Below, piece after piece: positions 1 to 43,337 of a stretch of DNA of 64,000 nt. How positions within the stretch are numbered: position 1 is the first letter of the stretch; each line of letters opens with the position of its first letter. The notes under the pieces are model-generated. The model was not told the origin of the DNA, did no database searches, and saw only the letters and a list, made by a program, of their open reading frames with translations. The translations under genes were made by a program, and so were the position numbers. The DNA comes from Euglena gracilis (lineage: Eukaryota > Euglenida > Euglenophyceae > Euglenales), in contig CP154956.1 in assembly GCA_039621445.1 (NCBI GenBank), positions 10,477,443 to 10,541,442 on the forward strand. The letters run 5' to 3'.

Positions 1-715
1 CCAAATACAGTGGCAAAATGAGATGGGGAAAGGTTCTTGACAGATTTTTGTTGATAGCAGGTCACCACCTGAGGTTGGTCTGTTTGTAAAATTTGTTGGT
101 GTCGCCCAAATACAATCCAAATACAATCCACTGCTGCAGACAGCCACTTCATAAACTGAAATTTGGAGATGCCCCTCACCACAACCGCTTTGTGACCAGG
201 CCTGGATCCAGCCATTGGTTCCTCAGTCTATGAGACCGCAATACTGATAATAATAAATAATAAATGCTAAATAGATAAATATGTTCAATAATTTAATTAT
301 AATAATTCAATTTAATTATTCATTAATTTAATTAATTTAAATTGTATTAGTTGCTAATAATAATTTAAAAATGGTAAATAGTTTAAATAGTAATAAATAA
401 TAATGTTTTGTGTTGTTTTGTGTCACAAACTCCCTCTCCCGGAATCTCTGCCAATACGTCAGTTTGAGTGGCGTATTATAATACTATGTCCTCCAACAAC
501 AACCCCCCCTTGATGAAATGGATCATTGTGCTTGTCTGTACGGTGCATGCTGACAAGCACTCATTTCTTTGACCTTCCGGAAATAGTAATGCTAGAGCAT
601 CTGTCAAATTTGTAGAATGCGTTAACCTGTCATGATGGGAGTTGTTAGGGTCCGAAATGCTGTCGGGTTTCCGTTCCCCGAGGAGATGGGTAGTTGGGCT
701 TCGTGGTGCGGTCTC
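1..715. other. Upstream region of the PLD gene
   Basis: No protein-like reading frame is visible. Positions 235-410 are very AT-rich (ATAAT and AATTTAATT runs). The reading frame of PLD exon 1 is open back to an ATG at 632, but the sequence before 716 lacks the GC-rich composition of the exons. If this is a euglenid, a spliced leader should be added at an AG just upstream of the start; AG dinucleotides near 614 and 692 are candidates only. Confidence 0.5.
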
Positions 716-30445
<29,730 letters not shown>

Positions 30446-30563
30446 CACGGGGGCGACGTCGCTTGGCCGCCTCTCCGCGCCTGTGATAAACCCCCGCCAG
30501 GCCACTCTTCAGGTTCTGGCTCTGTCGTTCAACATCACACCCCGCACGCTCAAGCTCTTTCCC

Positions 30564-30986
30564 GTACCCCCCCCCCCCCGAATAGAAGCCCCCCCCTCGG
30601 TTTTCGATCAGCGTTCCAAATAGTGCCCCCCATTAGTAGTTCCGAATAGAAGGCCTCTCCCCGTGGATAGTGTGTCAATTGGGACGGCAAGGCAAGGGTT
30701 AAAGTTGTGAGAGTTGGGTTAGTTTACGTTTAGGGGCGGCAGAGGGGGCAGACGAAGCATCAGAATGATCCAATGCAACCACAAGAGTATCATTTGCAGC
30801 AAATCTGGCATGGCTGGAAAAGGTTGGACATGTCGACAAAGAAATTTGTTTGATATTGCTCAGACCCCTTGGTTTTAGACCATTTTCCCGAATAGTGCCC
30901 CCCCCCCCCCCGAATAGAACCCCCCCTCGGTTTTCAACCGTTCCGAATAGGCCCCTGGGGGGCTTCTATTTGGGGGGGGGGGGGCG
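30564..30986. mobile_element. C-run/G-run element, GAATAGAAGCC type
   Basis: Opens GTACCCCCCCCCCCCCGAATAGAAGCC and closes GGGCTTCTATTTGGGGG. CCGAATAG recurs at least four times. A unique 230-base segment lies in the middle. A smaller relative is at 58696-58930. Confidence 0.6.
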
Positions 30987-31469
30987 TTTTAAGGGTGTTA
31001 AGCGCCATCCTCAACCTGCAGGTGTGGAGGGCATTTCGGAAGGACCATGTCCGGACTCCAGTTTTCTCGGCATCCAGCCACTTTGGATGGTGGGGTATGT
31101 GTTATCGGAGCTCCACGACCCTGAAACCGCCTGAAGCCCATTATGCCAGGTACACAGACGCCACCTGTTAATATTGTTGTTGTGCATTGCACAGCGCTCC
31201 CTCTCCATATCTCCATTTTCCCTGCCAAACGGAAGAGTTTGTGTTTTTTCTTGTTTTCTTTTCAGGTGCAAATTTTGTTGGGTCGTTTGTTTCTTTCCCA
31301 TTCATTGCTTGAAGGTTTGTTTCTGAAGGCTTCTGATGCAGCTTGAATTTCAGGATGGGGCCTGAACAAGAGGGACAGCCATACTTTACCCCGTGGGGGG
31401 GGGGGGGCGGTTCTGAAGCAACACCCTGGTGCTGGTGGGGGGAGATACTTGTAATACACAGTATCCCGA

Positions 31470-31577
31470 CACACATCTACACGCCCCACACACATCTACA
31501 CGCCCCACACACATCTACACGCCGACACACATCTACACGCCCCACACACATCTACACGCCCCACACACATCTACACG
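31470..31577. repeat. CACACATCTACACGCCC tandem array
   Basis: Five to six imperfect copies of a 17-base unit (ACACATCTACACGCCCC). Confidence 0.9.
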
Positions 31578-31789
31578 AAGGCAAGAATGGCACGCTTACA
31601 AAATCACACGGTAAACACGACACACCCCATTCCCTCGGGGTCCCCGGCGGAAGGGAGTCGAACTCCTCCGGTCACGGCGGCCCCATCGGCGATGACGCCC
31701 GTACAAAGTTCGCCCCACTCCGATGACGTGGGCGGCGGAGCCTTGCTCCCCTGCTGCCCTCCCTGCCCACCAAGCATCTGTGACGGGAC

Positions 31790-31992
31790 TGGGCATGACC
31801 AGACGTGACCAGGTGTGACTGGGCGTGACTGGGCAGGACCGGGCGTGCCTGGGTGTGACCGGGCGTGACCGGGTGTGACGAGGCGTGACTGGGCGTGACC
31901 GGGCGTGACCGGGACCGGGTGTGACCAGGCGTGACCGGCGTGACCAGGCGTGACTGGGCGTGACCGGGCGGGACCGGGAGTGAGTGGGTGTG
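31790..31992. repeat. GGGCGTGACC tandem array
   Basis: About 200 bases of 10-12-base units of the form GGGCGTGACC or AGGCGTGACC with substitutions. Reading frames across it are repeat artefacts. Confidence 0.9.
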
Positions 31993-34228
31993 AGTGGACG
32001 TGAGTAGGTCTGCGATTCTGGATGGCCATAGGTTCTTGCTGCCCACCCCCTCCCCCCCAGGGACCACTGCATTTCTGACAGTGTCTGCAGTTGGTTGTCA
32101 GTTTGTGGTATCATCTCCGACCTCGCAACTTGTCAATTACGTCTGTATGCCCTGGGCAAACGAGCTGTTGTCATCTTGGGCGGCACGCAGTGATACTACT
32201 TTCTTTGAAGTTCTACGGGTCTTCCAGAAAGTCTTCTACACTACCGGTAATTGGGCTCGCACCAGCTTAATCTTCGTGTTGGAATGTCACCAGGAAGCTT
32301 TTCCGAGAAGGCGCTTGCCAGGGGATTGTCATCCATATTTGACACCTACAATAGCACCTCGCTGTCAGCTGTCAACTTCCCTGGATGGGTTTGCATTATC
32401 CTGTTCTGTATTTGATGATTTGTCTGGAGACAGTTTCCCAGTTAAGGGCGCTTTTTCAAAATAATCAAGTTTGGGAGGAAGCTGCTTTTGAGAATTCTCG
32501 TAACGCAAATAATAAACGTGCATTTTATGACCGTGACGTTGTTGTATTAATGATGTGTTATTTTCAAATGATCAAAACAATGATGAAATAAATGTGTAAT
32601 TTATAATTAGGTTCAATATATATGCAGCATTGTAATAATAATTCAAGTCGACTTCAAAAAACCTTCAGAGTTACGTTAGTGAACCCACCATCCACCGGAC
32701 AACAATGCACAGGGTGCCGGCGGTGCCAGTATACATTTCGCTTGCAGTTTGGCACCCCCCCTCAATCTCGGCCCGCCCCCTCTGCTCCGCTTTGTATGCG
32801 TCACAATGCACTTTACGGTGGGTGAGTCCAACCGGCATCCTTCTTCGTTGGAGTTTGTTTGCTTGGACAACGGTGGGTGTGCAGGATACGGTGCCAGCAT
32901 CCTAGATTTTTGCGGAAATCCTGCTGCCAGTGAGCCAACCCAATACGAAACAAAGCCGGGTAATGAGTGACGTTGGAATAGCGGTATGCAAAGGGCAGTG
33001 ATGGCGACCACCACCCTCCAGGGGCGTAAAATTTTAATGCCTTCTCACATTTTTTTTTGCAGTCATCTTGCTCCAACTCCACCAATCTTCAGCAAATCCC
33101 CACCATTGCTGGGGGCACGAAAATTACACGTTATAATATTTGTCAAAGTCCCCATTTTATTATTTGGAGTGGGTCTGCATTTGTGGGACTGTCCATAACC
33201 CAAAAACCAGGGCCCGCTAGAAAAACCCCAGAGGGACTTTAAACCCCACAAATATGAAAACCAGAGGGGGTCTACGATACCAAAATTTTTTATTATTGGC
33301 CCAGTACATTGGCAAGTGCAAACCCAGAGACCACCTTCCTGCTGGGGGGGGGGGGGTATCCAGCAATTGTTCTGAAGTTCAGGCGAGACTTTTCTCTTGG
33401 CCTCTGATCACAAGAATGTGTGAAATAACTTTTATGTCGTCGGTGGGTGGTCGAAAATTGCCAACTTTTCTCCCCTGATCCGGACACATGGGAAATGTCC
33501 TCCGGCTCCTTTGTGATCAGTGCTCACCTGGGGGTCGTCCGAATACGGAGACAAAAATGCGCAAGCCCGAGGCATTTATGTCAAGAACTGTGTTTAGGCC
33601 AAGGGTTAGGGGGAGCCCAGGGGTGGGGACCGCGGCGCTGAAGGTGCCGCTGTCGCCCCTGGACCCCCCTAAAACCTTGGCCCAAAACACTGTTCTTGTC
33701 TCGAAATGCCTCGAAATCGGCCCAAACACGGTTTCAAAGATTTTGGTGGCCCCAATTTTTTTAGAACAATCGGCACCCGCATCGTCGTTCCTGGAGGGTA
33801 TTTCATCCTGTCTTCACCCCCCCCTGTTCTATGACTCATCTTCTCAGCAAGCATTTTAGTTATAGTTTAGTTATAAACATTGTGTGTTTTTAGAGGTCTT
33901 TTAGGAGATGGTTCGAGTTTTTTTTTACCCTTTCCATTTCCTTTGTTTCTTCCTTTCTTTCAAATCCATCCCACAGCTTCCCATCCGGTGTCGTTCTTTA
34001 TTGTTGTGTGTGCACTCCCTCGACCCCTCTTCTTTTCCCGACCTCATGCAGACGTTGCGCTACGAGGCTCACTCCCCTCCACCCCCGAACGTTTCGGCTC
34101 TCTCACTCTCTCTGCTGCCCAACAGCACATTGAGTCCCATCTTTACCTGGTTTCGCTTCACCATTTGAATGCTCAATGGACATGGCAATTAATGCATGTG
34201 TCTCTGTGCTGAAGCAGTAAAAAGAGAT

Positions 34229-34238
34229 GTGCTGCTGC

Positions 34239-34317
<79 letters not shown>
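34229..34317. repeat. GTT microsatellite
   Basis: About 29 units of GTT. The poly-Gln frame on the minus strand is not a gene. Confidence 0.97.
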
Positions 34318-34318
<1 letters not shown>

Positions 34319-34322
34319 CCTG

Positions 34323-34705
34323 ACCAGAGGACGTTGGACATAGGGGGTTAACGAAAAATTAAAATAGGACAAGGGTCAAAAAAAAAACAAGTTGGTGGGT
34401 ACTGGGACCCCCCCCCCTCAAAAAGGATCAATTTTTTCTTTCTGTCGCTTTGCACCGAAAACTTTGGGCAATTCTGACAAATTTTTGCCCCAAATAAAAT
34501 GCCAAAGTGCCAAAAATGGCATTTTGGCTCATTTTTGGCCGATTTTGGGTGCAAAAAAAAAATCGGCCTGGTACCCAGCCAAAAATCGGGACAAACCTCC
34601 GAAAAGGTGTCCTCGGAATGGTGGGGGGGTCGTTGAAATTTGCGCATCTGTCACTTAATCTTTGTCGATGCTTGTGAGAAATTTGAACCCCCCCCCTGTG
34701 TCCAA
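34323..34705 (-). mobile_element. C-run/G-run element, ATGTCCAACGACC type, reverse orientation
   Basis: Bounded by GTTGGACATAGGGGG (34335 region) and CCCCCCCCTGTGTCCAACGA (34688 region). Its body is the reverse-complement counterpart of 36155-36572, sharing GGGCAATTxTGACAAAT, TGCCAAAAATGGCATTT and ACCTCCxAAAAGGTGTCCTC. Confidence 0.7.
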
Positions 34706-34945
34706 CGATTGGTGAGGTCTCTCCTCCATTTCCTGTATGGCATTGAGGATTAAACAAACAAAGAATATTGAAAAGGTATTGCAATCAAGCAGGAAGCATT
34801 CTCTTCAACAAAGCGCTGAACGTCCCATCAATGTCAATCGTCTAAAGTTGAATTTTTGCACCTCCCCCCTACATCCAAAGACCCCTGTGTCTGTTGAACG
34901 AAACGGGTCGATTCACATCAGACAGTTGGGGTTGGGTTGCGGCAG

Positions 34946-35041
34946 CCCACGCCCCCGTTGCCGAGAGCCGCCGCGGCGCCGCCTTTCGAAGTGCTGCCGC
35001 AGACGGCCGGCAACAACTGGGATGACCCGGCATACCACACC
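34946..35041 (+). CDS. EFHC exon 1 (first recognised)
   Basis: Encodes [21 protein letters not shown], similar to the LPGxxxxDPxKxxFHRS start of EFHC proteins. The AG at 34944-34945 is a candidate acceptor; no convincing ATG is seen, so an upstream exon is likely. The 3' border is nonconventional: ACTCAGGGAGCC, whose CAGGGAGCCC pairs with GGGCTTCCCTG before exon 2. Confidence 0.65.
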
Positions 35042-38000
35042 ACTCAGGGAGCCCCCCCCCCAGGCCCCCCCCGGCCCACACCGTTTCTTTTATTTAGCTT
35101 TATTTATTGTTTGTTGTTGTTGTTGTTGTTATTGTTGGTGGCGGTGGTGGTGTTGTTGTTTTGTATTATCTTACCACTGCCGCTGCTGCTGTTACCACTA
35201 CCACCACCACTACTACCGCTGCTGCTATTTTATTATTATTATTTCATTATTATTATCATTGTTTTTTTCATCATCATCATCATCATCATCATCGTCATCG
35301 TCATCGTCGTCATCACCATTATTATACGCTTATTATTTCTATTCGGGGGTGGTTCACACCAGTAGGTATAGGTACCTCCCCCCCCCCATGCCTAATGAAC
35401 ACCCTTGCCCAATGAACAGGGGGTGTTCGGACCGTCTAGATTGTCACCATATACCTTATCTACACAGAAACCGTACCCCAAGCCCAATGAACACCCCCCG
35501 TTCGGACCGTCTAGATTGTCACCTTAGTGTTCATTGGGCTTGGGGGGGGGGGGTACGCTGTTGTTGCCGTTGGTGGTGGTGGTGATGGTGGTGGTGTTGT
35601 TTTTGTTTTTGGTGGTGTTGTTGTTGTTGTTGGTCTTATTTTTTTACAGATGTGTATACATGGTGAAAGGGGGATAAAATACCAAAGTATCGTGAAATAC
35701 TCATTTGTTCCTCCCATCCTAGTTCCGCCCATCTGTGGCAACACAATTCAGGGCAATTCAGGGCTTCCCTGGTGCCCCGACCACCGCCGGCCAAACAGTA
35801 TGCTGGGGAATTACTCTCTGCGGAACGAGCCCCACACTGGTGGCGGCTGCCCCTGCGTCGAGGTTTCGGTTTAGTTTAAAAAAAAATTTTAAAGAAGTTT
35901 TTTTGGCTTTTTTTAAGAAAAATTTTCGTTTTTGCCCCACGCCCCTCCAAATGAATTTTTTACCCCATTGCCCCAGAAAAAAAAAAGAGGGAAACAGTTT
36001 TACTTCACCCTCACACCCCCCACACCCCCCACAAATTTTTTTGTTTTTTTCCTCCACACCCTCCAACCCCCAAAATATTTTTTACGCACCACCCCCAATC
36101 CCCCCTAATGAAAAATTTTTTATTACCTTGGTTCATTGCTTCCATTGTTTGAATTACCCCCCCCCCCCCTATGTCCAACGACCCCCCTATGTCCAACGAC
36201 CACCCCCCCGGTCAGAGGACACCTTTTTGGAGGTTTGGCGAAAATTTTGGTCCCGGCGCGAAGCGCCGGGCCGAAAATTTTTGTGCCCCAAATCGGTCAA
36301 AAATTGGCCCAAATGCCATTTTTGGCACTTTTTGGACAATAATTTGTCAAAATTGCCCAAAATTTTCGGCGCAAAGCGCTGGAAGGGAAAATTTGACCTT
36401 TTTTGGGGGTTGGGGTCCCGATTACCCGCCAACATTTTTTTTGACCCCATGTCCAACGACCACCCCCCCGGTCAGAGGACACCTTTTTGGTCACTACCCT
36501 ATGTCCAATGACCACCCCCCCGGTCGGAGGACAGAGGTTACTGGTCGTTGGACATAGGGGGGGGAGGGTACCACACCTCCCACACAAATATAAACATAAA
36601 AAAGGTTTGTTTTACCCCCACATCCCCCACAGAAACAGTGGAACCTACACGCACACCACCAAAAAAAAACAGAAAGAAACCAACGTCTTTCTTGTTTTCA
36701 CTCTGGCGTTCCTCGGTGTTCGTTTACCTATGAGGCCTTGCGCATACAAAGGATACAAAGGGATTATGCACACAAATTATTTTGTGACATAAAAGGAGTT
36801 ATTTGTTTACCTGTGGGCAACAGCGTTGATTCGCGGAAGTTTTGCATTGCACACACACAAACGGATTTTGTTTTTGGGGAGGGGCTGGGGGTATGTGGCA
36901 GAGGAGAAGGGAGGGGGGCCACCTCGAGCTGGACCACAAAAACGTCCCCTAGAGCCCCCCCCCCTGGGGATCTGCAAGGTCTACCAGGGGAGTCGCTCTG
37001 GGGGGTGGGGAGGTGTTAGGTAAACTGGACGACAGCACGGCTGTCACGATGCATAAAAAAGGACAGGTGGAAATACAAACTCGCGTCCCCTTGGATATGC
37101 CGGGGGGGGGGGGGGGGCGGTTATTAGTGGGGAGGGGAAGTTGTCGGCGGGGTTGGTGGCCCCCAGGGCGATCCACGTGCAAAAATGGGCGAAAATTTGT
37201 CAAATTCGCGCTGGCAAGGAAATACTCGGGGTCAAAAAAGCGATTTTTTTAAAAAATAATTATAATTGGCAGTTTTGGGTGCATTTTTGCACTTTCCATT
37301 TTTCTGGCACCCGGTTCGACCCTGGGTCGAAGCGATGGGAGGTTTTTTTTTTATCTCACGTCAAGGGCCGCCCCTCAAGGACCGCCTTTGGGCTGGGGGG
37401 CTGGCCAAAGGCCTATTTTTAACTGGGAAGACCCCCCGTGGGGGGGGAGGGTCCCATCGTCCCAGCCACCCCCCCCCATCGTCCCAGCCACCAGGCTCGG
37501 GTGTGGGTGTCGGCGCGAAGCGCCGAACCTTTTGGGGGGATCAAACGTGGCGCCAGAGATTTTTTTGGGGTTTTTAGCCAAAATCCTTTGGCGTTTCGCT
37601 ATTTTTGGCTGAGTGCCAAAGTGACCGACCCCGCAGGGGGGGGGGGGGGCGGTAAGTGGGTGACTGGTTTTTTGAAAAGTGCCTGGCTAGTTTTTTGAAA
37701 TCGGTATATTCAATTCTTGCATATTTGGTACCCGCCCCCCCCCCCTGTCGTACGACCACCCCTCATTTACGACCACCCCCCCCCCGGTCGCAGTTTGCAG
37801 GTCATGGGGGTGTTATGACCACCCCCCCTGGTCACAGGTTGCAGGTTGCGAAAATTTTGACACCACCTTACCTACGACCGCCCCCTCATTTATGACCGCC
37901 CCCCGGTCACAGGTTGCAGGTTATGGGGGTGTTACGACCACCCCCCCCCCTGGTCGCAGGTTGCAGGAACCCGGTCGTACGACAAAGGGGGGGGGGGGGC

Positions 38001-41000
38001 GGGTACCATTTTGCATGTTTTTTTGGGGCGATTTTTTGCATGTTCGTGATTTTTGCGCCTTTTTTCCCAGATTTTGCCCAGTTTTACGCATTTTTTCAAA
38101 TAGGGCACATTTTTTGCGCATTTTTTTTTCGAGCCCAGGCTTGCGCATTCCCCCCCCCCAAGTGGCCCCATCCCCCCCAGGTCAGTAAGCAATGGTGTGG
38201 TCGGGAAATATTTTTCTTTAGCGTTCTGGGTGGCGTCCAGCCAGCCGCCCCCTGGCCACGCTCCCCCAAGCCCCGCGTGCTGTCGTCGCCGCGGCTGCGC
38301 TTCGCCACCACCGCCACCCTGCGGGAGATCGCCGAGGTTCGGCCCGCCGTGTCCCCGCCCGCCTGCTTGGTTTAGTTTACAGTCCGGCAAAAATGACGGA
38401 AGCGAAACTGACGGGACACAAAAATGACGGGAAGCAAAAATGACGGAAGCGAAACTGACGGGACATAAAAATGACGGGAAGCAAAAATGACGGAAGCGAA
38501 ACTGACGGGGCACAAAAATGACGGGAAGCAAAAATGACGGAAGCAAAACTGATGGGGCACAAAAATGACGGGACACAAAAAAGGCAGGGGGAAATGACGG
38601 GAAAAATATTTGGGAAGAATTGGGTGATTTTTGAAGGTTGGCCAGGGAGCCAACTTTTGGGGGCCCAAAGTGTATATTCAGAGTTTTGGCGGCCATGCAC
38701 AAATAACTGATGGCGAATCGCAGGGGTGCCAAGTTTGCCTTTAAGGAGGAGTGGAGGGGGGGTTCCAAACACAGTCTGGACAAAATGATAGGAAACAAAA
38801 ATGATGAGTCATGGCCTGGGCCAAGCGCCCGGGGGGGGGGGTTGCAATGTTTCCCGAAGAGATGCATCATTTCTTGTTTTTGAGTCGGAACGTGAAAGGA
38901 TTCCTTCTCCCCAGGGCTCCCACGGGAATCGGACATCCCAGGGGTGGTGGGGAGGTCCGCCCCCCACCAGGCCTTCCCATATATACCCTGGATCGCCTGT
39001 TTTAAGGTCAAATTTTTTCTTTTGGTGCCTTCCACGCCGAAGGAATTTTTCCTTGCAGGGTGCTGTGGTGGGTAGGGGGGTCAACCCCCCAGCACGCCTT
39101 CCTGTGCCGCCCTGCTTCTCCCCCCAGGGGAGATTTTCAAGTCACATAATTTGCATTTTGCATTTCAAGTTCTCCAAGGGAGTTTGCAAACAAAAGACAC
39201 GCCAAAGGTATGATGATTTTTGCAATTGTGTATCACATTTTCCTTTGTGTTGCATTTTTGGCGGGGGTGAATTTATGAGAGTTTTTTTCAAAGGTTTTGA
39301 TATTTCAGAAACTTCCAAAGCTGGAATTGGCGAGAGTGAGAGAGATACATACAAATAAAATATGAATATATTATATGCAAAAATATATTATATGTATTAT
39401 ATATGTATTGTTGATTTTTGCATCCTCATGCTATTACATTAAAACTTGGAAATTTTTTGCAGATTTTTGGGGGGAGGCGTTCTCGGGGACCCCCCAGGGT
39501 TTGATATAAGGAGGGCGTACATGGTTTAGGTGGGGGGGTGTCCCCCCACCCCCCCCCCTCCTGGACCGCAGGGGGGGGTCCGGACCACCCCCCACCTCCT
39601 GGGACCCCCCCCAGTGCACGGACTTTTGTTTCGGACCTTGTCCAACCACCCCCGACATGGTGGGGTGGAGGGGTGGGGGGGGGGACGAAAGGACGGCCAG
39701 TCACTTCTTATCTGTCACTTCTTATCTGCTCCCACTGCCCGCAGAAGCACGGCAAGGATGAGCTCGTCACGCCGAAGTGGCTGAGGCCAGCCCGGCCCCT
39801 CCTCCGGGACGAGGCTGCGATGGGCGGGGCCCCCAGTCGGCTGACGTGGTGTTAATTGAGCGTTTGTGTCGCGTGTGTGCCCGTGTCCCGGAGAAATGAA
39901 AGCCCCGGAAAGTATGTCGCCCCCCTCCGACGCCTGCAGGAACGGAGACCTGTTTACAGACGCGCATATCATGAGCGCCATGGAGGCTTTCATTTCCCCC
40001 CACCCACAGAGTAAGACCACCCCACCCTGTTCCATACCCGTTTGTTTAAGCAATGTTATCCAGCAGCATTTTCCCCGCTTTTCTTGCGATATTTCCGCAT
40101 AATTTGGAAGTTACAGAATTATGCGTTGTTGATTGTTTTCCCGCCTCAGCCTGAATCAGTCTCTCCAGGATGGAGAGTTTCCATTTTTGACAAAATTTTC
40201 GGGATTTTCGGTGTCATAATTGAGATTGAAATGAAACCCCCCCCCCCGCGCGCTCATATGCACCTTTTCTGGTGCCTTGACAGAGGGCATGGCTGCTGAA
40301 TGCAAGAATTGGGGCAGAACCCCTTCTACTTTCTTGACAGAAGAGTCGCTAAAAACAAACAGACCTTCATGTGCAGCATTTGTTCCCCAACTTACAAAAG
40401 TGCTTGGCTGCCCCTGCCTTGACGACAAGGTGTGCCGCTTCTTCGCGTATTTCACGGAGCCCGTCGTAGAGGGACCCACCAAGGAGCAGATCCGTCGGGT
40501 GGAGATCTACTACTACCCTGCCGACCACACCATCATGATCATCGAGCCGAAGTTTGCCCCCGCGGCACGTCTGCGTCACACTGGACCCGACCCCTTCTCT
40601 TATCTTCCTCTTTTGTTCCCAGGAAGCTGCAGTCAGCAAACTTAAGTCGGGGTAAATTCAACTCCCTGTCTATAAAGCGGTGTATTTGCTGAATCACCCG
40701 CCAAGGGTGGAGACAGTGATTTGGGTTGGGGACGCGATCAAATTTAAGAGATGGTGTTTGAAATACCCAAGCCGAATGTTCTGCACCATGCTGTTTTTGG
40801 TGGGGGGAGAAGTGGGGTAAAATTGGCATAGGGCTTTCTCTTCTGAATGTATTCCATTTGTTGGATGGCCGAAATGGCTCTGTGGTCCCGAGTATTCACT
40901 GCCTGGAAGAACATCACAGTAAAGATGCGCTGTATTGGGGTCAACTCTCCGCCTTTTCCGTAAGTCGAATTGTCAAAATACGCTTGCGAACATGCCCAAG

Positions 41001-43291
41001 TCCAACCAACTACACATCAAGGTCGATTTTTTTCAATTAAAAAGGTTGGTGATTTGGGAAACATGAGTGGCTCATACTCGTGCGCAAGAGAGGGGTTTCC
41101 CCATTTTTGCTCGAAGCAATGAACAATGGGTGAGTGTTGCACCTCAAAATTCACCACCTCCCAAAGGTGGGGCCTGCCGACGATCTTTTGGTCATTCATT
41201 GCGCATATGTTGCAATGGGACACCGGTGAGCATGTGTGGAATGGCCATAACCATTGGCAAACCCATCCAAATAAATTTTTTGAAACATGCACCCCCATAC
41301 AGGCACCCCCCCCCCTCGGAGGGTTGGTTTGGCCCCCGTTGTCTGCCGACCCAGGCAAATTTCCCTTGAAAATGGCCATTTTCAGGCCGCAGGCGCCTTT
41401 GGCACTGGGGAGTGTGCCATAGCACTATCCACCCCAAAAATCCCCGGGGGGGGGGTCGAAACCCTACCCCCTGCCTGCCCATCGCATCCCAGGAGTGGGG
41501 GGGGGTGCGATCTTAAGAAGAAGCCCGGAGTCGACCACCAGGGTTTTTCACAAGAATGTGCTAGGAGCTAGGGGCCCGAAATTACATACGTGATTTGGCA
41601 TGATTTCATGTGACTTTACGTGACTTAACGCGATTTCTTCAAGGCCATTTCGTGATTTAACCTGATTTCTTACGTGATTTCTTCAGAGCCATATTTTCCA
41701 GGTTTGCAGAAAAATTAAGATGATTGGTCAGCTATGCTGTCGTAATGTCATTTATAAAGCATATTGTATCCTTTCGGGCTTGAGAAGCAAAAACAGCTAC
41801 AAATCAGGTGCATTGAGCGTTTAGTGATCGGGTGAGTACGCTACACCCGGGTTTGATATAAGGACAGGTGGGGGGTCCGGACCCCCCCCTGCGGGCCAGG
41901 AGGGGGGGGGGTGGGGGGGACACCCCCCCACCTAAACAGTGGCGCGGTCCGGGTGACCGAAAATTTTTGACCCCCCAAAACGACCAAAAGTGCCATTTTG
42001 GGCACTTTTTTGGGCAAAAATTTGCCAAAAATGCAAAAAATTTTCGGCGCAAAGCGCCGGAATGACCGCTGTGCTGGAGCTGACTGATTGGTTTTTTCAG
42101 AGTGGCTGGTTTTCACGAACCCCTCCCCTCCCCCCAGGGCAGTGATCCAAAAAAATCCCGGCCATAATTTTGGCAATTTACTTAATAATTATGGTAAATT
42201 TTCCCTTGGATCTCCGAGTGGTGCCCCAGGGGGTGTTTACTGGGTGGTTTTCTGAAGAAGAAAAAACGGCTGACTGGTTTTCTGAAGAGTGGAAGCCCCC
42301 TCCTCACCCCGGGGGCTTGTGGAAAATGTTTGGTGCTTGCCGCCAAACATTTTTTGCATCATTTTCACACCAAACATTTTTACATGGATTTACATGGATG
42401 GGTGCTGGCCCCGAGGCAACGTCTGTTCAGCGGGGGCTGGTTTGGGCGATTTGGGAATGGCCCACTCCTGCTCCCTCCCTCCCCCCATCGCAGGGTCCCG
42501 AACTCGGGGCTGCTGGGGGGGATGATTTGACTCGTTGAGGTGCGGGGGGGGGGGCTGGTTTGAGCTGGTTAGGAACAGCCACCCCTGCTTTCCCCCCCCC
42601 CTCACCCACCGCAGGGTCCCGAACTCGGGGCTGCTGGGGGGCATGGTGCTCAAGCGGCAGCGGGTGCCGCTCGCGCTGGAGACCCGCCGCAAGAAGGCCG
42701 CCGTGAAACTGTCCCAGTCCGCAGACAGGGCCGCCGTTTAATGGATCCGCCGGTCAAGGGTTTAGGGAAACAGACACGCCACGCAAAATGAATTATTGCG
42801 GAATTGCGGTTGTGGTTGGTACCCCCCCCCCTTGTCGTACGACCACCCCTCATTTATGACCACCCCCCGGTCACAGGTTGCAGGCCATGGGGGTGTTATG
42901 CCTGGTCACAGGTTGCAGGTTGCGAAGATTTTAAACACCACCTTACCTACGGCCGCCCCCACATTTACGACCACCCCCCCCCGTCACAGGTTGCAGGTTA
43001 TGGGGGTGTTACGACCCGGTCACAGGTTGCAGGAACCCGGTCGTACAACAAGGGGGGGGGGGCGGGTAGAAAGTCTGTATTTATCAATTTGATTAAAAAC
43101 CAATATAAAATAAATTCGACATCGAGATTTTAAATGATGGGATCACACAGAACGATTATGCCCCCCATCTCGACAGCACCACTCCGGTCAGTTGATTTAT
43201 TCCAATTGCAAACTGCATCTTTTCAGCATTTTCTTTTTTTCGTTACACGGGGATTTTTTTCTTTTGGGAGATTTATTCTTCAGCTCACTTT

Positions 43292-43337
<46 letters not shown>

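Larger units (their letters stand above)
30446..34945. other. Intergenic region between PLD and EFHC genes
   Basis: No conserved coding block is seen. It holds a C-run element (30564-30986), short tandem arrays near 31.5 and 31.9 kb, a GTT microsatellite and a C-run/G-run element at 34323-34705. Upstream untranslated or first-exon sequence of the EFHC gene may lie at its right end. Confidence 0.6.

Noticed and set aside
31640-31720. Minus-strand tRNA gene suggested by GGAGTTCGACTCC
   Set aside because: The T-arm-like motif is a short palindrome; no A box or acceptor stem could be found.
36940-37020. Small exon suggested by GATCTGCAAGGTCTACC
   Set aside because: A stop precedes it in the open frame and it matches no EFHC block; exons 2 and 3 join without it.
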